From assembly GCA_963652335.1 (NCBI GenBank), contig CAVJSS010000002.1, positions 118,880 to 182,879 on the forward strand: a stretch of 64,000 bases of DNA, read 5' to 3'. Positions 33,301 through 42,677 of this stretch are shown piece by piece. Position numbers and translations under genes: made by a program. The notes under the pieces were generated by a model. The model was not told the DNA's origin, searched no databases, and saw only the letters and a program-made list of their open reading frames with translations. Source of the stretch: UBA4951 sp963652335. Lineage in GTDB: Bacteria > Bacillota_I > Bacilli_A > RFN20 > CAG-826. How positions within the stretch are numbered: position 1 is the stretch's first letter; each line of letters begins with the position of its first letter.

Positions 33301-34006
33301 TTGCAAAAAGCTCGGCATAAAGATCGCCACGCCGGCGTTCGATGGCGTTTCCGGCGACGAAATAACCGATTTGATGAAAAGAGCCGGCATTTCCGAAGAC
33401 GGAAAGACCATCCTCTACGATGGCCAAACCGGCGAACGTTTCCCAGAACGCATTTCCGTCGGCGTCCAGTACATGATCAAACTCGTGCACATGGTCGACG
33501 ACAAATTGCATGCACGTGCGACTGGACCATATTCCCTTGTCACCCAGCAACCTTTGGGCGGCAAGGCTCAAAACGGCGGCCAGCGTTTCGGCGAAATGGA
33601 AGTCTGGGCCCTCGAAGCCTATGGAGCTTCGCATATCTTGCAGGAAATCATCACCTACAAGTCCGATGACCGCGTCGGCCGCAGAAAGGCTTACGAGGCC
33701 ATCATCAAAGGTCTTAAGTTGCCTAACCCAGGCATGCCAGAAGCCTTCAAAGTCCTTACCAAAGAACTTCGCGGCCTTGGCATGAGCGTTGACCTTACCG
33801 ATCAGGAAGGCTATCCGATCAATATGGACGATCTTGCCAAAGAGGCGTTGATCGAAGAAAGGAAAGTCAATTCCGCCATCCGCAACCTTTCCACCAAGCG
33901 TGAAGAAAAAGAAGAAGATGTAGTCGAAGTCAACCACGATGAAGAAATCGCCGAAGAGGGATTGAGCGTCGGCTCCGCCTCTTATTACGGCGGCTCGAAG
34001 GAATAA
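30320..34006 (+). CDS. rpoB: RNA polymerase beta subunit
   Basis: 1228-residue catalytic subunit. The rifampicin region (about residues 477-506) reads SSQLSQFMDQTNPLAELT then Asn-Lys-Arg-Arg; the residue equivalent to E. coli His526 is Asn493 (codon AAC at 31796-31798). Other blocks include GRICPIETPEGQNIGLI, GDKMSGRHGNKG and LGGKAQNGGQRFGEMEVWALEA. The start codon overlaps the rsmC stop. A minus-strand ORF of 509 codons opposite it is a codon-bias shadow. Confidence 0.99.
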   Translation: MANKATTYKNYPLGRNDRINFSKISGSLDIPYMVEIQVKSFNWFLKEGLDEVMKEVFPISNYAENFFIDYISSRFEEPVYTPLECKGGDLTYSSKLKVKLSLRNAITGEVKESGEVFMGDVPMMTDSGTFIINGSERVIVSQIVRSPGAYFQDTPDKSGKHIYNGEIIPTRGTWLQFESDLKGLLWVRIDRQRKMPATILFKALGISKEKDLKDLFGDSDSFKDTLEKDSGNKTDMEALQEIFRKLKPGEPLTKEGVLSFLVTKFFDGKRYDLGKAGRFKYLQKLGIYERLPGRILAEPLVSVDGEILADSNGEYYLGGRKLTKADVSYLKDIEFFEKGAMTKKVKVNELIDDHSTVNMVKVHANDRSNGKVVTIVGTNLNETLTRVTVSDMIACFSYFMNIQDGLGQTDDIDHLGNRRVRCVGELLQTQFRIGLTKMEKTVQQKMSITELESAKPQQLINIRPLTTSIHEFFSSSQLSQFMDQTNPLAELTNKRRISALGPGGLTRDRASMEVRDVHYTHYGRICPIETPEGQNIGLINNLSTYAKINDYGFIQTPYRIVYHVDGHDYVSDEAEYLSADDERGLYIAEANIALSEPKEIMIGGEKKLVKEIIEDECVCRHDEESERASKHLISYVDVSPKQIISIAAACIPFLENDDGTRALMGANMQRQALPLLRPSLAYVGTGMEPIIAKDSGLAAVSIEAGTVTYVDSKTIKVKEKNGERIYNLEKFERANGGTCINQTPIVKVGDKIQKNQIISDGPAMKNGELALGQNVLIAYMTWHGYNYEDAIIMSERMVKEDTYTSIHIEKYEIECRETKLGNEEITRDIPNVREDQKTFLDEDGIIIPGAEVKEGDILVGKTTPKGQTEPTPEEKLLMAIFAEKIKDGKDSSLRVPHGGAGIVLGVKVFVRKKDPLPAGVLKAVRVYIVQKRKISEGDKMSGRHGNKGVISKILPVEDMPFLPDGTPIDILLSPMGVPSRMNIGQISEIHLGLACKKLGIKIATPAFDGVSGDEITDLMKRAGISEDGKTILYDGQTGERFPERISVGVQYMIKLVHMVDDKLHARATGPYSLVTQQPLGGKAQNGGQRFGEMEVWALEAYGASHILQEIITYKSDDRVGRRKAYEAIIKGLKLPNPGMPEAFKVLTKELRGLGMSVDLTDQEGYPINMDDLAKEALIEERKVNSAIRNLSTKREEKEEDVVEVNHDEEIAEEGLSVGSASYYGGSKE

Positions 34007-34021
34007 GGAGGGATTTGAATC

Positions 34022-37000
34022 ATGTTCGATATCAAAAATTTAGCGGCGATGAAAGTCGGCCTTGCTTCTCCTGAAACCATCCGTTCTTGGTCCCATGGCG
34101 AGGTCACCAAGCCTGAAACCATCAACTATCGTAGCCAAAAACCGGAACCGGGAGGCCTTTTCTGTGAAAAGATCTTCGGTCCGTCAAAGGATTACGAATG
34201 CCATTGCGGCAAATACAAAAAAATCAGATATCAAGGAATCACCTGCGAAAAGTGCGGCGTCGAGGTCACTTCGAAAGAATGGAGGCGCGAACGTTTCGGC
34301 CATATCGATTTGGTTTCCCCTTGCTCTCATATTTGGTATTTGAAAGACATTCCATCCCGCATGGGACTTGTCTTGGATATCAGCGCCAAAGAACTTGAGG
34401 AAGTCATCTATTTCGCGGCCCACATCTGCCTTAATCCAGGCAATTCCAACGTCTTGAAATACAAACAGTTCTTGGATGAAAAGAGCGCAAGAGAGATTTT
34501 CCCTCACGTAATCGAAGAATTCCAGCCTAGCTTAGCTGAAGGCAGCGCCGATGCCCTCCGTGCGGAAGAACTCCTTCGCAGAATGGCCAACCCTGAAGAG
34601 ACTTTCGACTTCTTCTCGACGGCTGCTTTCATCTCCCGCCACACCGATGCCGAATTCGGAGAGGGTGCCAAAGCCATCAAACGCTTGCTCCATGAAGTGG
34701 ATCTTGTCGCCGAATCGGAATATCTAAGAGGCGAAATTAAAAACAGCACTGGCCAAAAACGCCAAAAGCTCACTAAGAGACTCGAAGTAATCGAAGCTTT
34801 CCGTGAATCAAACCAATTGCCTGAATGGATGATTCTGGATGTCATCCCAGTCATTCCTCCAGATCTTCGCCCAATGCTTCCTTTGGACGGCGGCCGTTTC
34901 GCGGCTTCCGACTTGAACGATCTCTATCGTCGCGTCATATCTCGCAATACCCGTTTGAAGAAATTGATCGACATGCGCGCCCCCGAAGTCATTTTGATGA
35001 ACGAGCGCCGTATGTTGCAGGAAGCGGTGGATGCTTTGATCGACAACGGACGTCGTTCCAAGCCAGTCACTGGCCCTACCGGACGTACCTTGAAGTCTTT
35101 GTCCTCTGGATTGAAAGGCAAACAAGGCCGTTTCCGTCAGAATTTGCTTGGCAAACGTGTCGATTATTCCGGCCGTTCCGTCATTGCCGTCGGCCCGAAT
35201 CTCAGAATGTATCAATGTGGCCTTCCACGAGAGATGGCCATCCAGCTTCTCCGTCCATTCATCGCTTCGGTGATGATCAAACGTGGAATCGTCCATTCTT
35301 ACAAAGAAGCCGATGCTTCCATTAATCGTTTGGATTCGGTGGTCTTTGACATCGTCGAAGAGATCATCGGCCAACACCCGGTTCTCCTTAACCGCGCTCC
35401 AACTCTTCATAGACTCGGCATCCAAGCTTTCCAGCCGACCCTTGTCGATGGCCGGGCCATCCGTTTGCACCCGCTCGTTTGCACTGGCTTCAACGCCGAC
35501 TTCGACGGTGACCAGATGGCGGTCCACGTACCATTAAGCAAAGAAGCTCAATTCGAAGCTTTGAATTTGATGCTCGCTTCCAATAACATCCTTGGCCCAA
35601 AAGACGGCAAACCAATCGCCGTCCCATCCCAAGACATGATTTTGGGCAACTATTGGTTGACGATGGAAGAAAGCGCCGACGATTTCTTGGCACATGCCAA
35701 ATCTTTGCGAGAGATCGAAATCGATTCGGATAATGTCGGAGAAAAGGCAGCGACCGAAGAAGAAGCGGCCGAATCCGAGAACTTCGCCGAGATGGAAGGA
35801 AGCGCATTCGCTTCGGTTTCCGAAGTCATCCGTGCCTACGAAACCCATTCGATCGGCTTGCATGACCGTATCGCCATCAAATCATCTTCGATCCATAAGA
35901 CCTTCGCTCCGGGAAGCGATCCAGACAACGTCAAGGATTACGCTTTGCCATTCTATGCGAAAAACAAATATTTGCTTACCACCGTCGGCAAGGTCATCTT
36001 CAACGAGATCTTCCCTGACGACTTTCATTACATCAACGACGATCCTGCTTGTTCTTTGGAAACGGTCAAATCCTGGTTCGTTCCTTATGGAACCAATTTG
36101 CCAGAAGCCATCAAGGCCACTCCTCTCCGTTCCCCTATCGCCAAGAAGGGATTGGGAATTTTGATCGATCAGATCTTCCATAAATACGATATGAGAGAAG
36201 ATGCCTACGAACCTGATGGCTCCCAATATTCCATCCGTCCTTCCAAAACGGCCGCTATCTTGGACAAGATCAAAGACCAAGGATTCGAATATTCGACGGT
36301 CTCTTCGATCACCGTTGCCAGAAGCGACATCAACCTCAAATCTTCCGACCCCAACAAGCAATCGATCAACGATTTCAAATACGAATGCGTTGCCGAAGGC
36401 TATAAACAAGTCGACAAGATCGCTGCTTTGTATAAGAAAGGCATGTTCTCCGACAAAGAACGCCATAAGGCTGTCTGCGACGTTTGGAACGATGTCTCCA
36501 AAGCCGTCGAAAACAAGGTCGCCGAATACCTTAAAGAAGATAAGCGCAACCCATTGGTCATCATGGCCGATTCCGGCGCTCGTGGCAACATCGCCAACTT
36601 CAAACAGCTAGTCGGCATGAAAGGCTTGGTCGCCAACCCTAAAAACGAAGCCATCGAACTTCCTATCGTTTCTTCCTATCGCGAAGGCTTAAAGGTCGCC
36701 GAATTCTTCATCAACACCCACGGTGCCCGTAAAGGTGGCGCCGATACCGCTCTTAAGACCGCTGACTCTGGCTATCTTACCCGTCGTTTGGTCGATGTTT
36801 CCCAAGATGTCGTCGTCCGTGAAGTCGATTGCCATTGCGATCACGGCTTCAAGGTTCGCGCCATCGTCAATACCGCCCAAAACACCATCGTCGCCAAATT
36901 GAGCGAACGTTTGATCGGGCGTTTCTCCATGCACGATATAGTCGATCCTAAGACTGGTGAGGTCATTGTTCCTGGAAACACCATGATCAGCGAAGACGAC

Positions 37001-38062
37001 GCTGCCAAGATCACCGCTGCTGGCATCGAGGAAGTCGAGATCCGCTCCCTCTTCTCTTGCCAAACCAAAAACGGCGTCTGCCAACACTGCTATGGTCGCA
37101 ACATGGCCACTGGACGTTTGGTAGAATTAGGCGAAGCGGTTGGCATCATGGCCGCTCAATCCATTGGTGAGCCTGGCACTCAGTTGACCATGCGAGTCTT
37201 CCACACCGGCGGCATGGCCGGAAGCGACATCACCCAAGGTCTCCCGCGTGTCCAAGAACTCGTCGAAGCCCGCAACCCTAAAGGCGAAGCCCTCATTTCC
37301 GAAATCGATGGCACCATCGAGAACATCGAAGATGACGGCAACGGCCGCTATAAGGTTTCGGTCCGCTCCATCGCTGACAAGACCGCCGAATCCGACGTTC
37401 CGGAAATCAGAGAATATCTCACCGGATATGGCGTTCGTCTCCGCGTCAAGAAAGGCGATCACGTCGAAGCTGGCGGAAAGATCACCGAAGGCGCAATCGA
37501 TCCTAAGAAGCTGCTTGAATATTCTTCCAAAGAGAAAGTCCAAGTCTATATGATCAAAGAAATCCGCAAAGTCTATGCCGCCCAAGGCATTGGCATTTCG
37601 GATAAGCATCTCGAAGTCATCGTCCGTCAGATGTTGCGCAAGCTCGTCGTCATCGATGCCGGGGATACTGAACTTTTGCCAGGCACCAAAGTCGACACTG
37701 ACCGTTTCACCTTAGTCAACCAAGAAGCCTTATTGGCTGGCAAACGCCCAGCGTTGGCTAAGCCAATGGTCTTAGGTATCACCAAGGCCGCTTTGGAAAC
37801 CGAATCCTTCCTCTCGGCTACTTCTTTCCAACAGACCACCCGTATCCTTACCGATGCCGCGATCAGAGCCAAGACCGACCGTCTCCATGGCTTGAAAGAG
37901 AACGTCATCACCGGACGTTTGATCCCTGCCGGAACCGGAGCCGAAGATCCTGAAGTCTCCAAAAAGAGCATTGCTGCCTTCTCTGTCTTAGACAAGATGG
38001 ACGAAGTACGCGATACCTATATCGAAGCTCACGATCGTCACGAGGCCAAAGAAGTTCAATAA
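34022..38062 (+). CDS. rpoC: RNA polymerase beta' subunit
   Basis: 1346-residue subunit holding the active-site magnesium. The N-terminal zinc ribbon CHCGKYKKIRYQGITCEKC is near residue 60. NADFDGDQMAVH lies at about 491-502 with the three catalytic aspartates, and the trigger-loop region has FHTGGMAGSDITQGLPRVQEL near residue 1060. A second Cys cluster (CQTKNGVCQHCYGR) is present. It follows rpoB by 15 nt and ends with a strong terminator; the ybxF-type gene that often follows is absent. Confidence 0.99.
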   Translation: MFDIKNLAAMKVGLASPETIRSWSHGEVTKPETINYRSQKPEPGGLFCEKIFGPSKDYECHCGKYKKIRYQGITCEKCGVEVTSKEWRRERFGHIDLVSPCSHIWYLKDIPSRMGLVLDISAKELEEVIYFAAHICLNPGNSNVLKYKQFLDEKSAREIFPHVIEEFQPSLAEGSADALRAEELLRRMANPEETFDFFSTAAFISRHTDAEFGEGAKAIKRLLHEVDLVAESEYLRGEIKNSTGQKRQKLTKRLEVIEAFRESNQLPEWMILDVIPVIPPDLRPMLPLDGGRFAASDLNDLYRRVISRNTRLKKLIDMRAPEVILMNERRMLQEAVDALIDNGRRSKPVTGPTGRTLKSLSSGLKGKQGRFRQNLLGKRVDYSGRSVIAVGPNLRMYQCGLPREMAIQLLRPFIASVMIKRGIVHSYKEADASINRLDSVVFDIVEEIIGQHPVLLNRAPTLHRLGIQAFQPTLVDGRAIRLHPLVCTGFNADFDGDQMAVHVPLSKEAQFEALNLMLASNNILGPKDGKPIAVPSQDMILGNYWLTMEESADDFLAHAKSLREIEIDSDNVGEKAATEEEAAESENFAEMEGSAFASVSEVIRAYETHSIGLHDRIAIKSSSIHKTFAPGSDPDNVKDYALPFYAKNKYLLTTVGKVIFNEIFPDDFHYINDDPACSLETVKSWFVPYGTNLPEAIKATPLRSPIAKKGLGILIDQIFHKYDMREDAYEPDGSQYSIRPSKTAAILDKIKDQGFEYSTVSSITVARSDINLKSSDPNKQSINDFKYECVAEGYKQVDKIAALYKKGMFSDKERHKAVCDVWNDVSKAVENKVAEYLKEDKRNPLVIMADSGARGNIANFKQLVGMKGLVANPKNEAIELPIVSSYREGLKVAEFFINTHGARKGGADTALKTADSGYLTRRLVDVSQDVVVREVDCHCDHGFKVRAIVNTAQNTIVAKLSERLIGRFSMHDIVDPKTGEVIVPGNTMISEDDAAKITAAGIEEVEIRSLFSCQTKNGVCQHCYGRNMATGRLVELGEAVGIMAAQSIGEPGTQLTMRVFHTGGMAGSDITQGLPRVQELVEARNPKGEALISEIDGTIENIEDDGNGRYKVSVRSIADKTAESDVPEIREYLTGYGVRLRVKKGDHVEAGGKITEGAIDPKKLLEYSSKEKVQVYMIKEIRKVYAAQGIGISDKHLEVIVRQMLRKLVVIDAGDTELLPGTKVDTDRFTLVNQEALLAGKRPALAKPMVLGITKAALETESFLSATSFQQTTRILTDAAIRAKTDRLHGLKENVITGRLIPAGTGAEDPEVSKKSIAAFSVLDKMDEVRDTYIEAHDRHEAKEVQ

Positions 38063-38072
38063 AACACAAAAT

Positions 38073-38101
38073 AAGAGGCGAAAAAAATCGCCTCTTTTTT
38101 G
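38073..38101 (+). terminator. Terminator after rpoC
   Basis: AAGAGGCGA (38073-38081) and TCGCCTCTT (38088-38096) pair perfectly; T-run to 38101. Confidence 0.95.
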
Positions 38102-38188
38102 TCTTCGCCAAGAGGTAAAACTATGCGATTCAAGAAGTCCACGCTTCCGTGCGTATCGAAAACATGAAAAATTCGATGGATTCTTGTG

Positions 38189-38217
38189 TTGACAGAACCT
38201 TTTTACATACGTAAGAT
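38189..38217 (+). promoter_or_regulatory. Promoter of the str operon (rpsL-rpsG-fusA)
   Basis: TTGACA (38189-38194), 17-nt spacer, TAAGAT (38212-38217). Perfect -35 and optimal spacing. The 223-nt rpoC-rpsL gap also holds the rpoC terminator and a folded leader. Confidence 0.85.
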
Positions 38218-38221
38218 TACC

Positions 38222-38267
38222 AACGTTCGCACACTGCCCTTTTAGGGCGCTTTATTAGCGAAATGTT
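38222..38267 (+). promoter_or_regulatory. Folded leader upstream of rpsL
   Basis: The outer stem AACGTTCGC (38222-38230) pairs with GCGAA-A-TGTT (38258-38267) with one bulged A and one G-T pair. The inner hairpin is GCCCT-TTT-AGGGC (38236-38248). It ends 4 nt before the AAAGGAG of rpsL, so it could be a ribosomal-protein autoregulatory site (S7 or S12). Confidence 0.5.
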
Positions 38268-38285
38268 ATTCAAAGGAGAATCTAA

Positions 38286-38705
38286 ATGCCTACGATCAAC
38301 CAACTCGTAAGACAAGGCCGCCAAAGCGCGGTCAAGAAATCCAAGACTCCTGCCCTCGGCAAGAGATGGAATTCCCTTACGAAAAAACAGACCAACCAGC
38401 CATCCGCCCAAAAGCGTGGCGTTTGCACTCGTGTTGGCACAATGACCCCGAAGAAGCCAAACTCCGCTCTTCGCAAATACGCTCGTGTCCGTTTGTCCAA
38501 CGGATATGAAGTCACCGCCTACATCGGCGGGGAAGGCCACAACCTTCAAGAACACAGCACCGTCATGATTCGTGGCGGTCGTGTCAAAGATTTGCCAGGT
38601 GTCCGTTATCACATCGTCCGCGGCACCTTGGACTGCGCCGGCATCGAAGCCAGACGCCAAGGACGTTCCCTCTATGGCACCAAAAAGCCACATGAGAGCA
38701 AATAA
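38286..38705 (+). CDS. rpsL: Ribosomal protein S12
   Basis: 139-residue S12 of the decoding centre. The streptomycin-linked lysines are the sensitive type (MTPKKPNSA and GRVKDLPGVRYH). The N-terminal part has the Firmicutes form with a Lys/Asn-rich insertion before QKRGVCTRVGT. AAAGGAG precedes the ATG. Confidence 0.98.
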   Translation: MPTINQLVRQGRQSAVKKSKTPALGKRWNSLTKKQTNQPSAQKRGVCTRVGTMTPKKPNSALRKYARVRLSNGYEVTAYIGGEGHNLQEHSTVMIRGGRVKDLPGVRYHIVRGTLDCAGIEARRQGRSLYGTKKPHESK

Positions 38706-38720
38706 GGGAGGAAATAGACA

Positions 38721-39191
38721 ATGTCACGTAAAGGCAAAATCGAACACAGAGATGTTCTCCCAGATCCAATTTACAATTCCAAATTGGTCACTCGCTTGAT
38801 CAATCGCGTCATGTATGATGGCAAGCGCGGAACCGCCCAAAAGATCATCTATACTTCCTTCAAGACCATCGAAGAGAAGACCGGCAAACCAGCCATGGAT
38901 GTCTTTGCGACCGCCGTCAACAACATCATGCCTGAAGTCGAATTGAAAGTCCGTCGTATCGGCGCCGCCAACTATCAGGTCCCAGTCGAGGTCAACCCAG
39001 CCAGGAAGCAAACCTTGGGCCTTCGCTGGTTGGTCACTTATGCCCGCTTGCGCAACGAGAAGACCATGGATGCCAAATTGGCTGCCGAGATCATCGACGC
39101 CGCCAACGGAACCGGTGGAGCCGTCAAAAAGAAAGAAGATGTCCTCAAGATGGCCGAAGCCAACAAGGCTTACGCTCACTATCGTTGGTAA
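38721..39191 (+). CDS. rpsG: Ribosomal protein S7
   Basis: 156-residue S7, the primary binder of the 16S 3' major domain. Begins MSRKGKIEHRDVLPDP and contains LKVRRIGAANYQVPVEV and the final KAYAHYRW. It follows rpsL by 15 nt after a GGGAGG site. Confidence 0.98.
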   Translation: MSRKGKIEHRDVLPDPIYNSKLVTRLINRVMYDGKRGTAQKIIYTSFKTIEEKTGKPAMDVFATAVNNIMPEVELKVRRIGAANYQVPVEVNPARKQTLGLRWLVTYARLRNEKTMDAKLAAEIIDAANGTGGAVKKKEDVLKMAEANKAYAHYRW

Positions 39192-39206
39192 TAAAGGAGA
39201 AAGAAA

Positions 39207-41303
39207 ATGGCTGAAGACATACTCACAGGCGTAGATAAGTTCGACTTACCTCACACCCGTAATATCGGTATCATGGCTCACATCGATGCCGGCAAAACCA
39301 CTACCACAGAACGTATCCTTTATTACACCGGCCGTTCCCATAAGATCGGCGAAGTCCATGAAGGTGCAGCCACCATGGACTGGATGGAAGAAGAGCAAGA
39401 ACGCGGAATTACGATCACCTCATCCGCCACGACTTGTTTCTGGAAGGGCCATCGCATCAATATCATCGATACCCCGGGACACGTCGATTTCACGGTCGAA
39501 GTCGAACGCTCCTTGCGTGTCTTAGACGGCGCAGTCACCGTTCTCGATTCCAAAAACGGCGTCGAGCCTCAAACCGAAACGGTCTGGCGCCAAGCCGACA
39601 AATACGGAGTCCCTAGAATCGTCTTCTGCAATAAGATGGACGCTATCGGCGCGGACTTCGAAATGTGTTTAGGAACCCTTAAAGAAAGACTTGGCGTCGA
39701 TTATGCCGCCATCCAATATCCTATCGGCCGCGAATCCATGTTCACCGGCGAAATCGATTTGGTGAAGATGGAAGCTTGGTATTATGACCTCAAAGACAAA
39801 GACATCCCGCCAGTCATCAAGCCAGTTCCTGAAGAATTGATGGACAAAGCCATCTATTATCGCAACGAATTGATCGAGAAGCTTGCCGCTTACGACGATG
39901 ACTTCATGATGAAGGTTTTAGACGGCGAAGAGCCAAGCGTCGAAGAAATCAAAGCCGTCATCCGCAAAGCCACGATCTCTGGGAAATTCTTCCCGGTCCT
40001 CTGCGGAACAGCCTTCAAAAACAAGGGCGTCCAGCTCTTGTTGGACGCTGTCATCGATTATCTCCCTTCCCCACTTGATATCCCTGGGGAAAAAGGCGTC
40101 GATGCCAAAGGCAATGACTTCACTTGCACCGTCACCGATAAGGCTCCATTCGTCGGATTGGCCTTCAAGATCGCCACCGACCCATTCGTTGGCCGTTTGG
40201 CTTACGTCCGTGTCTATCAAGGCGTCTTAAAGAGCGGTTCCTATGTCTTGAATAGTTCCAATGGCAACCAAGAACGTATCGCCCGTTTGGTCCTTATGCA
40301 TTCCAACCATCGTCAAGAGGTTTCAGAGCTTAAGGCAGGCGAAATCGGCGCGGTCGTCGGCTTAAAGACCACGACTACCGGCGATACCTTATGCGATCCG
40401 AACAACAAAGTCGTTCTCGAATCACTCGAATTCCCAGAGCCGGTTCTCGAAGAAGCGGTGGAGCCAAAGACCAAAGCCGACATCGAAAAGATGAATGTCG
40501 CTTTGGCTAAATTGGCCGAAGAAGATCCAACATTCCGCGTTCACACCAACCAAGAAACCGGCCAGACGATCATCGCCGGCGTCGGTGAATTGCAACTCGA
40601 GATCTTGGTCGAACGTATGCGCCGCGAATTCAACGTTCAAGTCAACGTCGGCGCTCCGCAGGTCAACTATCGCGAAACCATCACCAAGACCGGAGAAGCC
40701 CAAGGCCGTTATGTCAAACAGTCCGGTGGTCATGGCCAATACGGCGATGTTTGGATCCGTTTTGAGCCAAACCCAGGGAAAGGCTTCGAATTCGTCGACG
40801 CCATCGTCGGTGGCTCGGTTCCAAAAGAATTCATCAAGCCAACCCAGCAAGGTTTGGAAGATGCTCTTACCAGGGGCATCATCGCTGGCTTCCCAGTAAT
40901 CGACGTCAAGGCGACCTTATTCGACGGTTCTTATCACGATGTCGACTCTTCGGAAGCTGCTTATAAGATCGCTGCTTCAATGGCTTTGAAAGCCGCTGGA
41001 GACAAATGCGGTCCGGTAATCCTTGAGCCTATCATGAAGGTCGATATCACGATCCCAGACCAATATTATGGCGATGTCATCGGCGACATCTCTCGTCGCC
41101 GTGGCCAACTTAACGGCGAAACCCAGCGTGGCAACAACGCCAAAGAGGTTTCTTGCTTAGTCCCATTGGCGGAAATGTTCGGTTATGTAACCGATTTGCG
41201 TTCCCTCACCCAAGGACGCGGCAACTTCATGATGACTTTCTCCCACTATGGACAAACCCCGCGTTTCATCCAAGACGAGATCGTCAAGAAAGCCCAACAC
41301 TAA
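39207..41303 (+). CDS. fusA: Elongation factor G
   Basis: 698-residue translocation GTPase. G1 AHIDAGKTTTTERIL near residue 25, G2 with GITITSSATT, G3 DTPGHVDF and G4 NKMD are present, followed by domains II-V. One copy in the window, standard length. It lies 15 nt after rpsG with AAAGGAG. Confidence 0.99.
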   Translation: MAEDILTGVDKFDLPHTRNIGIMAHIDAGKTTTTERILYYTGRSHKIGEVHEGAATMDWMEEEQERGITITSSATTCFWKGHRINIIDTPGHVDFTVEVERSLRVLDGAVTVLDSKNGVEPQTETVWRQADKYGVPRIVFCNKMDAIGADFEMCLGTLKERLGVDYAAIQYPIGRESMFTGEIDLVKMEAWYYDLKDKDIPPVIKPVPEELMDKAIYYRNELIEKLAAYDDDFMMKVLDGEEPSVEEIKAVIRKATISGKFFPVLCGTAFKNKGVQLLLDAVIDYLPSPLDIPGEKGVDAKGNDFTCTVTDKAPFVGLAFKIATDPFVGRLAYVRVYQGVLKSGSYVLNSSNGNQERIARLVLMHSNHRQEVSELKAGEIGAVVGLKTTTTGDTLCDPNNKVVLESLEFPEPVLEEAVEPKTKADIEKMNVALAKLAEEDPTFRVHTNQETGQTIIAGVGELQLEILVERMRREFNVQVNVGAPQVNYRETITKTGEAQGRYVKQSGGHGQYGDVWIRFEPNPGKGFEFVDAIVGGSVPKEFIKPTQQGLEDALTRGIIAGFPVIDVKATLFDGSYHDVDSSEAAYKIAASMALKAAGDKCGPVILEPIMKVDITIPDQYYGDVIGDISRRRGQLNGETQRGNNAKEVSCLVPLAEMFGYVTDLRSLTQGRGNFMMTFSHYGQTPRFIQDEIVKKAQH

Positions 41304-41321
41304 TTTATAAATTAGTAAATG

Positions 41322-41350
41322 TTGTAAAAAACAGCCCGTTGAAATATCAT
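41322..41350 (+). promoter_or_regulatory. Promoter of tuf
   Basis: TTGTAA (41322-41327), 17-nt spacer, TATCAT (41345-41350), in the 92-nt fusA-tuf gap. It would let tuf be transcribed more than fusA. Confidence 0.6.
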
Positions 41351-41395
41351 AATTAACGGATTGTCAAAAACCATTTTTCGGAGGAAAAAACACCC

Positions 41396-42613
41396 ATGGC
41401 AAAAGAAAAATTCAACCGTGACCGTGTCCATCTTAACGTTGGCACCATCGGTCACGTCGACCACGGCAAGACCACTTTGACTGCCGCGATCACCCACTAC
41501 CTCTCCATGCTCGGCAAAGCCACTGGCGGAGCTGAAGGAAACGCTGTTGACAAAGCTTACGGCGATATCGACAGTTCTCCAGAAGAGAGAGCTCGTGGCA
41601 TTACAATCAACACCGCTCACGAAGAGTACGAAACCAAGACCCGTCACTATGCTCACGTCGACTGCCCGGGACACGCTGACTATATCAAGAACATGATCAC
41701 CGGCGCCGCCCAGATGGATGCTGCCATCCTTGTCGTCGCCGCTACCGATGGCGTTATGCCTCAGACCCGCGAACACGTCTTGCTCGCCCGTCAGGTTGGC
41801 GTTCCTTATATCATCGTTTACCTTAACAAAACCGACCTCGTCGATGATCCAGAATTGATCGACTTAGTCGAAATGGATGTCCGTGACCTCTTAAGCTCCT
41901 ATGGCTTCCCAGGCGACGAACTCCCAGTCATCCGTGGCTCCGCTCGCGAAGCCGGTATGGCCACCGATTATAATTCCGATGCTTGCAAGTCCATCAAAGA
42001 ACTTCTCGAAGCTATGGATACCTATATCCCAGATCCAAAGCGTGACGAAGACAAACCATTCTTGCTCCCAATCGAAGACGTCCTTACCATCTCTGGTCGT
42101 GGCACCGTCGTCACTGGCAGAGTCGAACGTGGTATCGCCCGCGTTGGCGACGAAGCCGAAATCGTCGGTATCAAGCCAACCCAAAAGACCGTCATCACTG
42201 GTCTTGAAATGTTCCGTAAGACCTTGGATTTCGCCACTGGCGGCGATAACGTCGGAGCTCTTCTCCGCGGCGTTACACATGACCAAGTCGAACGCGGCCA
42301 AGTCCTTGCTAAGCCAGGATCCATCGTCCCACACGACAAATTCTCCGCCGCTGTCTACGTTCTTACCAAAGAAGAAGGCGGACGTCACACTGCTTTCTTG
42401 AACGGTTATCGTCCACAATTCTTCTTCCGTACCACTGATATTACCGGTAACATCACTTTGCCAGCTGGTACTGATATGGTCATGCCTGGCGATAATGTCA
42501 CCTTCAGCGTTGACCTTATCCACCCGATCGCCCTCGAACAAGGCACCAAATTCTCCATTCGTGAAGGTGGACGTACTGTCGGCGCCGGTACCGTCAGCGA
42601 CATCATTCATTAA
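41396..42613 (+). CDS. tuf: Elongation factor Tu
   Basis: 405-residue GTPase carrying aminoacyl-tRNA. GHVDHGKTTLTAAI near residue 19, the switch I RGITINTAHEEYET, DCPGHADYIKNMI and the G4 motif NKTD (the common Cys is Thr) are present, followed by beta-barrel domains II and III. CGGAGG precedes the ATG. Confidence 0.99.
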   Translation: MAKEKFNRDRVHLNVGTIGHVDHGKTTLTAAITHYLSMLGKATGGAEGNAVDKAYGDIDSSPEERARGITINTAHEEYETKTRHYAHVDCPGHADYIKNMITGAAQMDAAILVVAATDGVMPQTREHVLLARQVGVPYIIVYLNKTDLVDDPELIDLVEMDVRDLLSSYGFPGDELPVIRGSAREAGMATDYNSDACKSIKELLEAMDTYIPDPKRDEDKPFLLPIEDVLTISGRGTVVTGRVERGIARVGDEAEIVGIKPTQKTVITGLEMFRKTLDFATGGDNVGALLRGVTHDQVERGQVLAKPGSIVPHDKFSAAVYVLTKEEGGRHTAFLNGYRPQFFFRTTDITGNITLPAGTDMVMPGDNVTFSVDLIHPIALEQGTKFSIREGGRTVGAGTVSDIIH

Positions 42614-42633
42614 TTTGAACAATCAATAAGAAG

Positions 42634-42657
42634 GGCACACGTATGTGTGCCTTTTTT
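42634..42657 (+). terminator. Terminator after tuf
   Basis: GGCACAC (42634-42640), loop GTAT, GTGTGCC (42645-42651), then six T. It ends the long cysS-tuf cluster. Confidence 0.95.
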
Positions 42658-42677
42658 ATATGCCTTTAGGAGTTTCG

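Noticed and set aside
32408..33937. Minus-strand ORF of 509 codons opposite rpoB
   Set aside because: It lies entirely within rpoB, has no binding site or recognisable motif, and its composition (Asp/Phe/Val rich) is what the reverse complement of the local codon bias gives.
38124..38167. 13-codon ORF between rpoC and rpsL
   Set aside because: It has a weak AAGAGG upstream but lies between a terminator and the rpsL promoter and shows no leader-peptide logic.
41301..41318. Palindrome around TAATTTATAAATTA after fusA
   Set aside because: It is short, AT-only and lacks a T-tract; chance is likely in this AT-rich gap, so no operator or terminator is claimed.
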